Assembly: GCA_905147135.1 (NCBI GenBank)
Contig: LR990060.1
Span: 7,208,001 to 7,272,000 of the forward strand
DNA: 64,000 bases
Reading direction: 5' to 3'
Source: Blastobasis lacticolella
Taxonomy: Eukaryota; Arthropoda; Insecta; Lepidoptera; Blastobasidae
In this document: positions 46,266 through 58,310 of the stretch, one piece after another
Layout: every line of letters starts with the position of its first letter
Position numbering within the stretch: the first letter of the stretch is position 1
Notes under the pieces: generated by a model
Databases searched by the model: none
Told to the model about the DNA's origin: nothing
Seen by the model: the letters and a program-made list of their open reading frames with translations, nothing else
Program-made: the position numbers and the translations under genes

Positions 46266-47347
46266 AAAAAACATTAAAATCAATATGGGATGACATAAAC
46301 AACAAACGACATTGCGTACGACTATATCTAGATCTAAGCAAAGCCTTTGATTGTGTCAGTCATAGCATACTATTAACTCAACTAGAAAATCTAGGTATTA
46401 GAGGAAATACATTAAGCCTAATAAAGAGCTATCTAGAGGGCAGAACTCAGTCAACAGTGATAGATACATACAATAAAAGCACAAAAACTATCGAACAGAT
46501 ATATTCCAACACAATGACCGTCAAATTAGGTGTTCCACAAGGAAGTTTGCTTGGACCGCTACTATTCTTAGTGTATGTCAATGAGCTGCCACTGTTAACA
46601 ACACATTTATGTGTCATGTTTGCCGATGATGCTAATATTTTCATTTCAAAAGACAAATTAACTGACGCAGAATATGAACACGAAATAAATAACACATTAC
46701 AAAATATAATCACATGGCTATCAACACTAAATCTGAAAGTTAATATTACCAAAACCAAAATAATGCAATTTAATAACTACAAAAGAACACCTATTAAATT
46801 AAACATCCATAATTCAGGTAAATCAATAGAAGAAGTAAACTGGATTAAATTCTTAGGCATCAGTATCGACTCAAATTTAAACTGGAAAAATCAAATAAAT
46901 AGTATAAATAATAAATTATCCAGCTATTGTTATTTATTATCTATGCTGATTAACACTACTTCGATAAAAGTTGCACTAAATGCTTACTACGGATATGTGT
47001 ATCCGGTACTTACTTATGGGGTAATTTTCTGGGGCAACTCGGTGGAAATCGAGAGGACCTTTATCATGCAAAAGCGATGTCTACGAATAATTTATAATAA
47101 ATATGGCAAGGAATCCTTAAGAGATACTTTCAAAAATAATAATATCCTAACACTTACTTGTATTTACATACTGGAAATTTGTATGTTTATTAAGAAAAAT
47201 AGACATAATTTCAAAAATAAAATTGATACACGAATAAATAGTCGAGATATATACAAATACGATTTATGCATTGAACAGATAAATAATAGAATTTTCGAAA
47301 AAAGTACATACATAAGTGCCATAAAATTTTTTATAATCTTCCACTAG
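46266..47347 (+). pseudogene. LINE ORF2, reverse-transcriptase part with deletion
   Basis: RT motifs LYLDLSKAFDCVSH, GVPQGSLLGPLLF and FADDANIF (the FADD catalytic pair) are present and in frame. The segment that should carry RT motifs 0-2 between the VKELKK region and TLKSIW is missing; only about 140 bp with stops remain (46124-46265). The C-terminus breaks at about 47335 (SAIKFF then frameshift). The polymerase core is therefore not functional. Confidence 0.8.
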
Positions 47348-47870
47348 AAATAAAAATGTTAGAGGGTAATAAATTTCAAAATAATTTAACAAACATGGCT
47401 CAATCTTAAAACTTTTTACAGTTTAACAGAATATTTTGACAAATAACATCTAATATTAACAAAATAAGTAGGTACTTACCTACTTAACTACATTTTTATT
47501 TTTAACTTGTTAGTCATAATATTTTAGATCTTAGTGTCAATTTAGTGGTGTTTTGTTATCTCTTGGATAATACTTGCACATAGTATTTTTTAGTATAGTA
47601 TATTTATTTTTTTATCTTTCTCTTTGTTGTTACATAGGTATGGTATGTTTTTATTTAGATGCATACCTATAGTTATAAATTGTGTTTTGTTAACTTTTGT
47701 ACATTATCATAGTTTATTTAACTAATTAAGTTGACTGTGTATATGTTGTTAAGTACCTATATCTAACTATTGTATATCCGAAAAGGATAAACTGGCCCAA
47801 AGGCTATGTTGTTGCAATAAAGAACTTACTTACTTACTTACTTACAATGTACAGATTTATTTTCTACATA

Positions 47871-49482
47871 CAGGGTGTCCCGTAAGTCGACGTCAAGCCG
47901 GAATCGGGTGATAGTCCAAATCATAATAGTTACTAGAAAAATAAAAAATAAAATCTAAGTCTTGAATTTTTTAAATTATAGGCATTTCTTTTTTTTTCGA
48001 GAAAATGTACACCCTGTGATGGTTTTTTAGCTCCTGTTGCTGCAAATCATAACTTTTTTTCAATTTTATTTTTCTTATGTAATCCCGAATAGTGCTTATC
48101 TAACCTATTACTTAGAATTCCAAGTCAACTGCTCCAGCTTGGAAGAAAGTGTCACATTATGCCGTACAATGAATAGACAATTAATATTTCATCCAACTTT
48201 AACGGACTGTACTGAAAAAAAAAGTACTACGCCAGGTTGGCAAGTAGCACGAAAAGTTGACGCATTTAATAAGGATTCTAAAATGGTATAATACTTGCTA
48301 CATTATTTCTTTGATTACGGGGAAAAAAAAATTCCTTCAAGAAACCCAGTTTCGAAATTTTTTTCTTTACCTACTAAAAATTATTCTAGTGCGTTTAAAG
48401 CTTGCCTTAGACCGAGTGAGACGGAGAGTCATTCATGAAATGTGAGTGAGACAGGTAGTGATGCTTTCGAGTCAAATATTCTAATGGGTGAGTGAGACAG
48501 ATAGTGACGCTAATGAGTCAGATACAGAGAAAGTCATTTTATGAAGTGTGAGCGAGATAGATAGTGACGCCACTTTTTTAATATTGGCACACGCAATACA
48601 GATCAGTACGTTACGCTCCTAGTGAAAGAGGTTATTTTAAGCCAATCGAAAATGTAGCTGAGCTTCGGCAAAGAATTACGGAAGCAGCTGAATTTGTCAA
48701 CAACGGAAGATTTGCCCGTGTGATAATACGATCTTTTTTAAGAAGATGTCGAGCTTGTATTGCAGTTGAAGGAAGGCAGTTTGAACATATTTTGTAAATA
48801 ATAAATCTTTGCATCTAATTGGTGTTTAATTTTAAACTTAAGGAAAATTTGTCCTAAATTTAACAAAAAGATAGCATCTCTGACTTGAAAGCGTCACTAC
48901 CTGTCTCACTCACACTTCATGAATGACTCTCCGTTTCACTCGGTCTTAGTCAAGCTTTGAACGCACTAGAATAATTTTTAGTAGGTAATGAAAAATTTTT
49001 CGAAACTGGGTTTCTTGAAGGATTTTTTTTCCCAGTAATCAAAGAAATAATGTAGCAAGTATTATACCATTTTAGAATCCTTATTAAATGCGTCAACTTT
49101 TAGTGCTACTTGCCAACCTGGCGTAGTACTTTTTTCTCAGTAGGTACAGTCCGTTAAAGTTGAACGAAATATTAATTGTCTATTCATTGTACGGCATAAT
49201 GTGACACTCTCTTCCAAGCTGGAGCAGTTGACTTGGAATTCTAAGTTATAGGTTAGATTAGCACTATTCGGGATTACATAAGAAAAATAAATTTAAAAAA
49301 AGTTAAGATTTGTAGCAACAGGAGCTAAAAAACCATCACAGGGTGTACATTTTCTCGAAAAAAAAAGAAATGCCTATAATTTAAAAAATTCAAGACAGAT
49401 TTTATTTTTTATTTTTCTAGTAACTATTATAATTTGGACTATCACCCGATTCCAGCTTGACGTCGACTTACGGGACACCCTG
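47871..49482. mobile_element. Mariner-like long-TIR element, 1.6 kb, internally deleted
   Basis: Flanked by TA (47869-47870 and 49483-49484). The ends are inverted repeats of about 595 bp, starting CAGGGTGTCCCGTAAGTCGA, with one mismatch in the first 44 bp. Inside the left arm and beyond are three degenerate repeats of GTGAGTGAGACAGRTAGTGA (about 48442, 48488, 48549). The short central part codes for a transposase C-terminus. The TA target and the tail type point to the Tc1-mariner/IS630 group. It is non-autonomous. Confidence 0.85.
48626..48797 (+). pseudogene. C-terminus of an IS630/mariner-type transposase
   Basis: Upstream, frame is lost; the open part reads YFKPIENVAELRQRI, then RSFLRRCRACIAVEGRQFEHI and L, then TAA. 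The pattern LRQRI ... R..RC....GxxFEHL is the standard end of DDE_3-type mariner-like transposases in insects. The catalytic core is missing, so this is a remnant left by internal deletion. Confidence 0.72.
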
Positions 49483-49544
49483 TATACACGTTTTTTAAAC
49501 CCACACTGTGTCGAATAGCAGCTGAAGGAATATGGAGATTGAAA

Positions 49545-49676
49545 TACTGATATTTAGCGGGCCTTTACCACCGCTGGTGCATTCGCGGTGCTGGAACCGA
49601 TTGGGTTAGCCCGCGATGACGGTAAGAGGCCCGACGGAATGACACTTACTCCGTGGAAGCTGGGACGGCCCCTGGA
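49545..49676 (+). pseudogene. Short copy of the retrotransposon C-terminal fragment
   Basis: Nearly identical to 23615-23745: GGGCCTTTACCACCGCTGG start, [20 protein letters not shown] codons, ending at GGACGGCCCCTGG. It lies at exactly the same place in IMPACT intron 1 (after GAAATACTGATATTTAGC) as in copy B. The rest is deleted up to TTAATAATTGTAATAC. Confidence 0.75.
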
Positions 49677-50034
49677 AATTTTTTAATAATTGTAATACTG
49701 ATATTTAATCTAAATGAAGGTGGAGGAGGCGGTAGCTCTGAGCTGTTGACTGGAAAGTATAGGACGCCGCCAGTCGCAGCTACAGTGTAAGAGTGCAGGT
49801 GAACGGGTTGTTGGTCATCGTCGCGCTGACGATGGTTGCGGCTTACTCGCAGGCGCAGCCCAAGTACGTTTTCTCTGCTCCTTGGATGGACAGGAAAGAT
49901 TGTCTTAAAAGTTAGGTATGTCCTTTACCTTAATATGTGAATCTTTATCAGTGAAGGCGCGCGAGTACGCAGCATTGAGAGATCTGGCGAGTTTGAAGAG
50001 TGAACTTATGAGTAAAATAAATATAAAAGTACCT

Positions 50035-50749
50035 TTATGAATTAAATCACTTTTTGTACACTAGTTCCACTTTATTATATAATTTTTATTAAATTGCAAC
50101 CGGTTTCGAATTACTCATCTTCAGGCAATTACTTTATATTTTGATTACAAGCTATATGTAGGTACCGACAAATAATAATTTAAAGTTGATGTGGGTACCG
50201 ACAGTATACAATAATGTTAGGATGTCACAGTGCAGAGAAATGTACAGTATGTCAACATAATACAAATTACAAGTAGTCAAAATTTTTTAAGGTATGTCAA
50301 GGTATGTTAAGGTATGGACTAGAAGCTATAGAAGTGAACAGAATGAAGAAAGATAATATAATTAATGACCAAATTTCCTTATCGACATCACCTATTTTAA
50401 ATTATTTTAAATGACATACCTTCGATATAATTTATATTTTTTGCCATTTACTTAAATGTATAACAATTGACATACCTTAAAAAAAAAAAAAAAAAAAAAA
50501 ATGTTGACTACTTGTAATTTGTATTATGTTGACATACTGTACATTTCTCTGCACTGTGACATCCTAACATTATTGTATACTGTCGGTACCCACATCAACT
50601 TTAAATTATTATTTGTCGGTACCTACATATAGCTTGTAATCAAAATATAAAGTAATTGCCTGAAGATGAGTAATTCGAAACCGGTTGCAATTTAATAAAA
50701 ATTATATAATAAAGTGGAACTAGTGTACAAAAAGTGATTTAATTCATAA
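50035..50749. mobile_element. Foldback/MITE-like element, 715 bp
   Basis: Inverted arms of about 240 bp (50035-50275 and 50510-50749, paired positions summing to 100784) start TTATGAATTAAATCACTTT. Both contain GCAACCGGTTTCGAATTACT or its complement. The loop has GGTATG-containing short repeats (about 50290-50330) and an A run of over 20 (50479-50502). Non-coding. Superfamily and target duplication are unclear. Confidence 0.75.
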
Positions 50750-50822
50750 TAATGGAGTTCCATCATGAAGTGACAACACAAAGTGTTAAATATTTAAAAG
50801 TACCTTTATATAAAGTTTGCTT

Positions 50823-50975
50823 TCCGACCTCCACTATATCCATGTAAATGGTTGTCTGGAAGAGATCGCTATTGGCGATAAGACCGCCCTTGTACTTGTC
50901 ATAATCTTGCAGAATCTGTGTTAATATACTGTTAATGTACAATAAAGTGTTAAATAAATAAATAAATAATAAATA
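50823..50975 (+). repeat. LINE 3' tail common in Lepidoptera
   Basis: TAAATGGTTGTCTGGAAGAG, ATCGCTATTGGCGATAAGAC, CGCCCTTGTACT and a final (AAATA)n tail match a 3' untranslated end I have seen widely in moth and butterfly DNA. This is one of the lineage clues. Non-coding. Confidence 0.65.
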
Positions 50976-53339
50976 AAGTGAATAAATATGAAATGAAATG
51001 GGAGGCGTCCATTAAAATAAAATGTGTGTTGTGTATGTACCTTTACTTGTAAGAAAAATTATATGAGTACTCGAGTAGTTACTTGATAAATAAATGAGAT
51101 GATGACTTTGGATGTGATTGTATTTTGAATTGAATAATATAAAAAGAAATGATGAGATCAAAGTACTACTTATAAATAAATGTTTTGTGTTTGAGAAATA
51201 AAAATGAGAATTATTAAAAGTAATGTGTTGTGAAACTTTGCCAATAAAAATAAATAAATGTCAATAATGATTGTATTTTATGATAAATAAAAGTGAAGAA
51301 CCTATGTGTAAACAAAGAGAATATAATGAATGTGAGAATGTTAAGTAAATACTCGCTTCACTACAAATGTGTTGTTACTTAAAAGTATTTTGATAATAAA
51401 AAAAAAAATTATCTATATCGGATCTATATTGTAAACAAATAAATTGGAGTAATTTTGAATACTTGATAGTACTTAGGTACTTATTGTAACCAATTGTCAA
51501 CATTGAGAATAAAATATTGAGAATATCTTTAAACATTTAGTAGGTATAGGATTCTATAAAATTCATTTTAAAAATTTTATAAAGCTAATTCTGTACTGTA
51601 TTCTGTATTTAACAATTTGACTACAAAAATAAAATATTTTGTGGTTGGTTGTATGTTTCGGTCTTAGTAGATTTCAATTGTATTTAGTTATTGGTTTCCA
51701 AAGAAGATGGTTTTGTAATTTGTGTGAACAAGTACCTAATCTTGCATTGGAATGTTTTGCTTTAGGTATGTTTATAGGTAAAAATAGCTCACACTCTTTA
51801 TTTGGATATGTATTGTTATTAGAAAGAAAAAACGTTAGTATTAGTTACGTAAAACTTTTAACTAGTTTCTATTATAGATTTCACCTGTTTTACGAAACGG
51901 CAAGGAAGAGATAGTGCATAAAAATCGTACCAAACTATATAATCCTACCACTTAGTACCAACCTATATATAATGGTAAATAGGGTTCATTAGTCATAATG
52001 TACTGTAAATGTTTATGTTATGATTATGTATTCTGTGTAAACCTAAAACAATGTTTTATTTACCTAATCTATAAATGTTAAATTGTTCACATTATAAATG
52101 ACATGTATGTAATCAATTATATTAATAATTAAACTTGTTAATTTAGTAATGTATTTAACAAAACAGTTAGAAATCAATACAGTATATCTTACCTTTAACG
52201 TGAGTATTACCATTTAATGGAATATTTATCCTATTTACTTAGCAAAAAATAAAATAATGTAATAATTTTATTTTTTTTCCCCACGGGGAAGGTGTAGTGT
52301 ATAGCCAACGAATGTTCTATCTATTGCCTATCTACTACTCAAATATACGCAGTCTTAATCCCGAAGTCAGTCGTTTCACTAGGCTCCGGCCTCCCACCTT
52401 ACACCACAATCTCAATTTGGTTCCGAGGTGTGAGGATGAACTCCTCTGTCGATGGCTCGATGTTGGAGGATCGCTACATAGATATAATATTTTTTGACTG
52501 ACAACCGTTGTAGATTATTGTTTAATTTTTAAATCACCACACACATTGTGAAACACACGCAATGTTATATTACAGTATTTACTCTTTGATCGAACATGTA
52601 AAATGACGTAGGTATAAAATTTTGGCATCATAATGTCCCGGTTGTGCTCTCCCTCACGAGACCATGATCCAGGGTTTCGAAAATCAAGTAATTACAGTGG
52701 AGCGACAATCATCTCACCTCCGTGATCCTGCTACCACGGGAACCTTACAAGATTGGATCATAGTTAAATATTCAGTCGCCTGAATGTGCAGGTTTCATCA
52801 CAATGTTGTCCCTCACCGTAAGCTTGGGGCGGACCATTTTTTAATTTGTGCCGTAAGAGCATCGGTTAATACATATCAAGTATATGTAGTTTTTATTTAT
52901 TTCTCATAGATAAAATTTTTACATAAAAATATCACATAAAATATAAAAGTATGTATCGGGATAGTCATTATTACAGAAATACTCTACTGGTAGTCATTAT
53001 TATCATTCAAGTAAATAAAATAATTGGTTTAACAATGAACTAACAATTTATATAAATAACTATTAACATAATTAAAATTTTATATGAAATACAAACAAAA
53101 TATTAAAATGTTCCCATTCAATTATAAATATCAAAATAAATTTACAATTTCGGCTATCAATAATTACAAAATGTCAATTACATTTCAAAAATTATCTTTC
53201 AATGATTATCAGTTACACATGTCAACATGTCTACCTAAATATCGAAAATCTCAAATAAATTATAAATTCAAAATTCCCTAAAAAAATATATACAAATGTC
53301 ATAACGATTAAATAAATGTCAATAAAAAATGTTTAACCA
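50976..53339. other. AT-rich interval, no supported gene
   Basis: Low-complexity (AAATA)n stretches and short chance frames. About 52640-52870 has TGAATGTGCAGGTTTCATCA and CTCACCGTAAG, a piece of an interspersed repeat familiar from Lepidoptera. About 52290-52495 is less AT-rich, with a 66-codon frame that I cannot assign. Nothing here looks like a functional gene. Confidence 0.45.
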
Positions 53340-53397
53340 CTATAGGTACAAAGTACAAATCTAATATAGAAAGTGCCACAATATTGTAAGCAGAGTA

Positions 53398-53468
53398 ATG
53401 CCGAGGCACGCCGAAGTAGAGATAAGCAGCGCGCGTGTCGTGGGGATAGCGCTCGTATAAATACCCCG
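53398..53468 (+). promoter_or_regulatory. Promoter module of U1C-like gene 1
   Basis: ATGCCGAGGCACGCCGAAGT, then CGCGTGTCGTGGGGATAGCG, then TATAAATACCCCG. It corresponds block by block to the IMPACT module at 20141-20202 and 23102-23140. TATAAATA at 53456-53463 is a good TATA box, 93 bp before the start codon, which would give a short leader. Confidence 0.65.
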
Positions 53469-53555
53469 TACTTTAGTGGCAGAGGCCAGTTTAGTCGTGT
53501 CTTTTATCGACGTGCGTGCGTGTTGTTTATTTACGTAATAACTGATATTACAAAA

Positions 53556-54038
53556 ATGGCGGAGTATTATTGTAATTTTTGTAATACTTGCATTACATGT
53601 GATAGTGTCAGAGAAGCACATTTTGCTAGTAAAATACACAGGGACAACGTGAACTTTTATTACCAAAAATTGATGGAAGAGCAAGCCCAATATTTAATTG
53701 ATGCAAGAATTGGAAGAGGTGCAGCTGTCCAAGGCCCTTTACCGCCAATACCCACATCCGGTGTCCCGCCAAGTTTGTCACCACCGCCAGCAATGGGACC
53801 TCGAGGACCAATGGCACCGCCGATGACGATGGGGCGCTATGGGCCTTTACCACCTAGACGTACGCCGATGGGAATGAGACTTCCTGTGCCCACACCCGGT
53901 GTCCCGCCGGGCTTGTTGCCACCGCCAGCAATGGGACCTCGTAAGCCAATGGCTCCGCCGATGAAGATGGGGCGCTATGGGCCTATACCACCTAGGCCTA
54001 CGCTAAATCTAATGGGAATGAGACTTCCAATGATGTGA
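53556..54038 (+). CDS. U1 snRNP protein C-like, intronless, 160 aa, gene 1
   Basis: U1C stabilises U1 snRNA pairing with 5' splice sites in the nucleus. The N-terminal finger is Cys6, Cys9, His22, His28 (EYYCNFCNT ... REAHFASKIHRDN). It is followed by the characteristic helix YYQKLMEEQAQYLID, then a Pro/Met/Gly-rich tail with two copies of a GVPPxLxPPPAMGPR unit, ending LMGMRLPMM. Canonical U1C has His24 and His30, so two residues are missing between the Cys and His pairs. There is no intron, and the divergence suggests an old retrocopy or a specialised paralogue. Upstream frame continues 61 codons, but the first Met in family context is at 53556. AATAAA is at about 54139. The partner copy is 59545-60027. 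Confidence 0.85.
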   Translation: MAEYYCNFCNTCITCDSVREAHFASKIHRDNVNFYYQKLMEEQAQYLIDARIGRGAAVQGPLPPIPTSGVPPSLSPPPAMGPRGPMAPPMTMGRYGPLPPRRTPMGMRLPVPTPGVPPGLLPPPAMGPRKPMAPPMKMGRYGPIPPRPTLNLMGMRLPMM

Positions 54039-55272
54039 CCAATCATGTGCTCAATGAGGCCATGGAGTTTTATGGGTCAAATGCGACCTCCTTTAATTAA
54101 TGAAAGCATATTATTGTTAGTGTAACGTATTAATGTTTAATAAACTTTATTTAAGTACCTTTTAGCATTTTTGCTTTTCCCAAAACAAGTATTGATAGTT
54201 TTATTACTTACCCTATTGAAAATAAAAAGATAAGCCACGCCACCCAAGAGATAACTGATTCATCGGTGTTTGAATAATAATGTTACGCTAAATGCCTTAT
54301 CTTAAAACGAAATAGTGGAATTGAAAATAATGGTACTAAAATATTATTTGCTATTTTATTGTTCTCTTATCAGATAGAAATTAGAAAACAAAAGAACAAT
54401 ACTAGGTGAAGGGTCACCTTTTACCTGCTTTTTGTAATATAATGAATGGGTATGTACGTACGTACCCCTTATCTTAAACCTAAACTGCTTCGTAGGTAGG
54501 TTTGCTCTTGACTACCTATCAATTTTGGGTTCAACTTTGTAGTAAATGTATGCAACCATAAGTTTTGATTTGTTTTTCAGATCTTTCATAAAAAAAACCG
54601 TATGTACTATTAGTTAACTAAATAAAGTACCAATTCGTTCATAACTGTTTTGCGTTTTACAACAAAATGTGTCCATAATTATGGCCAAAAGATCTAATTA
54701 TAAACTAATAAATTATTTTGTTCATTGATAGTACTGTGACTTTTCAGTCACCCTCATACCTATATATCTTTATAAATACACACATACGAGTATCTGCCTA
54801 CATAACAAAATAAACCTCATTTCACATATTGTAATTTGGCCGTGAGCGAGTGATGGTCTAGTTATCGATTTACATTTTCAGATGTTTCCATTACGTTGTG
54901 TATACATTTTGTTAGTTTATAGCAATACTTTGTAAATCAACCGCATTCAATTCGGAAGATATTCGCAAATAAATAAAATTGAGTTCACGTAAATAAAAGT
55001 AAAATCAAACATCAAAATCTGCACAATTGAAACGAATGAAACATAAAATCCGCGTAAATAATTTGATTAAAATGAAATCCACGCAAATCGAAATAGTCAA
55101 ACAAGTAGCAATGGTTGTGAAATCGCCTAACATAGTCCTGACCCTAATGAATTGTGAAATATGGACCTTTAGGTCTCAAAAAATAGCCTAATCGATAGGA
55201 AAACCTGGTCTCACCTTAACACCCAACCTAACACATGAACATATAGAGCACATGCCTTGCTCATGCGTCCAG

Positions 55273-58200
55273 CGAAATCTCGACATCAGATGAACCAATG
55301 ACCTATTGTCTACTTCGCTCAAACCGTCACACATATTACGATCATCTTGTCAGGCATTATTATTGTCTTACCTATCGACTCATGAGTCAAAGGAGAGACA
55401 ATTTAAATTTTATTTACTTCTCGCGTGTAAGGTGTGTGCCTAGTGTAAGGGACGCTAACGATTCGGTCCAGGTTTCGATCCAAACTTGAGATTCATGTCC
55501 GCAGGAAAATGTCATTAAAGTTTTAAAAGCACGAAGGTTCTTAAACGGATGGACATGGGTCAAAATCGTACTAGAATTCGGCGGCAAACTTATACGTAGA
55601 CTTAGTTAGAGCGCCTAGGTCATCGAAGACAAATTTGGGATTCGTGCTCACCTCATTATCTTAGAGTGTATTGATGTCACATCCGAAACTGTGTCCCAGG
55701 TTAGTTCTATAGTTTTTTATTCACTGAGGGTGAGTCCTGATGATATTTAATTTGGTAATCTTTTTCTCAAAAAGTTGTGTTTTAATCACCTTTCACACTT
55801 ACATTGAAATCTCTAAGAGCCCTAATAAATACTCTTACTACCACAAAAGTAATAAGACTAAACTTAGAAACAAAGACAAATCCAAAACAAACCAAATCAC
55901 TGACACTACGGAGATAAAGAAATAGATAGAGAACGAAAGAAACGCCACAAAGCTAAAAAGGACCCAAAATAATAAAGCACTAATTAATTAAACAAACCAC
56001 ACGGGAGTTGTAATGCATTTTTAGAGGAAATTTGGAAAAGCCTGGGGTTTCTTAGTTACGGAAATGGATACGACGATGTACACGCGACGCGCCCCGGAGC
56101 TGACTGTCTCGTTTCTACTACCCTGGCCACCTAGCTTGGAATTCTTATCTTCTCAATTTCCACAGTTCAATATTTCAAACAAATAAAAAATTAAACATTT
56201 CTAATTTTGTGAGGTCAAAGCAACTGCTCTTTTAACGTATGCACAGCCATAAATTTTACAAAATGTTCCTAATAAACCGAAAATAGTTAAATGTTACAAC
56301 AGCTAGGAATGTATTACATACGACGTTTTATTTATTTACCGAGTCGATTAAATTTAAACAACGCAAACAAAAATACGTAAGCAAATTGACTCAATGTGGA
56401 ATTCCTTTAGACCAAAAGTAATAATGTAGGGAGTTAGTTATAAGTAAACAATATAAAGACATTTTAGGTACTATAAACTCGATGTAATGTTACATCAGAC
56501 TGAGTATCATTTAATATTTAAGTCTTCAATTATTTATTTTGATATTTCGTTGAAACGTATTTGTATATTCACATCACTATCACTTGTGGGTATTTTTTCT
56601 TGGGTCCCAAAGTAATACCTTGCCTATGTTATGGGCTTGCCTAGTTAGGCGCCAAACATATAAGATTTTCACGATGTCTTGTCTGTCGTTCATCTAATCA
56701 ATAGCGTAAACTTATTAATTTGTTACGAAGTAAAATATTTCACTTAACGTCAAACAAATTGTTTTAGTTTATTTCAAAACCGTGTTTTGGTTAAGTATTT
56801 GAGAGCATCTGTTAAAAGAAATCATGATAAGCAACCTATATTTTAACCACACACTGCTCTGTGTATGATTTTATTTTTTTTATTCAGGTAAAGAATAAAA
56901 AAAGCCTTATTTAATTGTCACTATTCAAATCAACATCGCAAGCCCAATGTCACTCGATTTATTTTTATAAAAGTCACAGTCGCACCAGCTGTGCTGAAAG
57001 TGATCCCTTTTTATGATTTGCACCTGTTTTGGGGTGAATGACCGTGTGTTAGTTTTTATTAACATTGCCGGATTCTCCTTTTTTTTTTTGTTATACCAAT
57101 AAGGTGGCAAACAAGCGCACGGTCCGCTAGATGCTAAGCTTTTAAATCGCGTTTTACTATTTGGAAGAGCAGAAAAATAAATAATAAGATGCTCATATTA
57201 ATTTCCTACGCAATTACTAATAAGCAAAACGCCCCTTAACATCTGCGACAAATCCGTTACGTTCCGTTCCGTTCAGGTACAACACCAGCCAGAAATGCTT
57301 CTGCAAGGGTGTATGTAGATCATATCAGCAAGAACTGGGTACGGCGTCGCCATCATCGGTGGTTCCGTCGTCTGCATTTGTATTTTGAGCAACCAAGCCC
57401 AGTGGTTGTCACGGGTCTCACCAAAAGAGCTGGTTTGCTCCGGATACAGCATCAGACGTGGGAGTTGTTGCTTTTAGGCGACACCAGACCTCGTCCTCCA
57501 CTGCGAGCGAAAGGATTTGGAGTCGACTAGAATACTAGCATCGAGTCAGTTTGAAGGAGAATAGATACTATACTTTTTGTGTAATATAATAAAGAAGGTT
57601 GGTAAAGACTGCTGTGGTTGTTTGCTTGATCTGTTCTTATTTTGTTTTGTCTTCGGTGTTGGGTATTCTTGATGTCATGTTCCAAGTGGCCTTTCCCACG
57701 ATGTCCAGTCGTGAGCAAACTACCATAAACTTTGCGCAAGTGGTACCTTGTTTCCACCAGCGTGTTGTAATATTTAATCTGCATAACTTCAACGATATCA
57801 TCTGCTTGACACTTGTTAGTACTCATGGTTGATCTTGTTCGCTTTCTCGAATGTCCGTCGTTGCGTTGTGTCTGTTGCGATTCGGAATCTGTCTCTGGTG
57901 CTTGGTATATTTTTCCGACTTCGTTTTTCATTTCATTCCTATTACCTGCCACCGCCTGCCAGACTTCTTTCGGCTTCGTTGTAAAATTATCAATATAGAG
58001 GTTCAACGAGATTTCTCAGGTAAATATAGGTAGACCAACTTTACGCTTAGTTTCTGAGTGTAGTAGGGCTGCCTGCAGTATATGTGGGTTCTCGTGCCTC
58101 ATTATGTGGCCGAAGTATGTCAGCCTCCGTACTTTCATTATTTTAGTTATAGTTTTTCCATCTAAAATCTGCCATATTTTCTTATTGGGTTTGTCTCTGG

Positions 58201-58310
58201 ATAGATTTAACATACCTCTCAAGAACACGATTCGACTCGTTTCTAACTTTTCAGTAAGTCGAGATTTTTTTAGTTTTGGTACTACTTTTTTTTACTGTAA
58301 AGTAGGGTGA
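55273..58310. other. Spacer between the U1C arms
   Basis: About 3 kb of mostly non-coding DNA. About 57075-57135 (CCAATAAGGTGGCAAACAAG) is a piece of a common lepidopteran repeat. 57250-57540 has a higher GC content and broken minus-strand frames that may be retroelement debris. The 57527-58228 stretch is listed separately. No intact gene. Confidence 0.5.
57527..58228 (-). pseudogene. LINE ORF2 C-terminal tail
   Basis: Two adjoining minus-strand frames. The upstream one contains KVRRLTYFGHIMRHENPHIL then KRKVGLP, a typical post-RT tail (LtYFGHImR...). It continues after a stop with FTTKPKEVWQ and a hydrophilic end. Domain integrity is lost. It is a 5'-truncated LINE insertion or part of one. 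Confidence 0.6.

Larger units (their letters stand above)
43321..47844 (+). mobile_element. CR1/Zenon-like LINE, 5'-truncated, 4.5 kb
   Basis: It is flanked by the 6-bp duplication CAATGT (43315-43320 and 47845-47850). ORF1 (zinc finger, coiled coil, esterase-like domain) and ORF2 (APE endonuclease, reverse transcriptase) are in the usual order. The 3' end is (CTTA)n at 47824-47844, a short microsatellite tail as in CR1-clade elements rather than poly-A. The ORF1 N-terminus is cut off, the RT domain has lost a segment, and the C-terminus is frameshifted, so the copy is dead. Confidence 0.88.
43196..49900 (+). pseudogene. IMPACT copy E, exons 1-2 only, intron 1 invaded three times
   Basis: Exon 1 (43196-43228, MSYTSNNAFRQ) is intact with a GTAAGT donor. 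Intron 1 carries a CR1-like LINE (43321-47844), a mariner-like element (47871-49482) and a retrotransposon fragment (49545-49676). Exon 2 resumes at 49722 and meets TGA at once (ALSC then stop). It shares the CTGGAAAGTATAGGACGCCG lesion with copy B and breaks off after MDRK at about 49898. Exons 3-6 are absent. The common lesion and shared insertion show that B and E descend from one damaged copy. Confidence 0.85.
53340..55272. repeat. U1C amplicon, left inverted arm (1.93 kb)
   Basis: Reverse complement of 58311-60243 (outer positions sum to 113583), with scattered substitutions and few small indels. It contains the promoter, U1C-like gene, 3' UTR and about 1.1 kb of conserved downstream DNA. 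Just beyond it (to about 55315) are bases matching the ALYREF-fragment side of the third copy (61602-61645). Confidence 0.9.

Noticed and set aside
51639..51914. 91-codon frame, plus strand
   Set aside because: No recognisable motif, no promoter or splice context and an AT-rich setting; a chance frame or very decayed element cannot be told apart.
53361..53690. 109-codon frames antisense to the U1C-like genes (also 59893-60222)
   Set aside because: Shadow of the conserved gene on the other strand.
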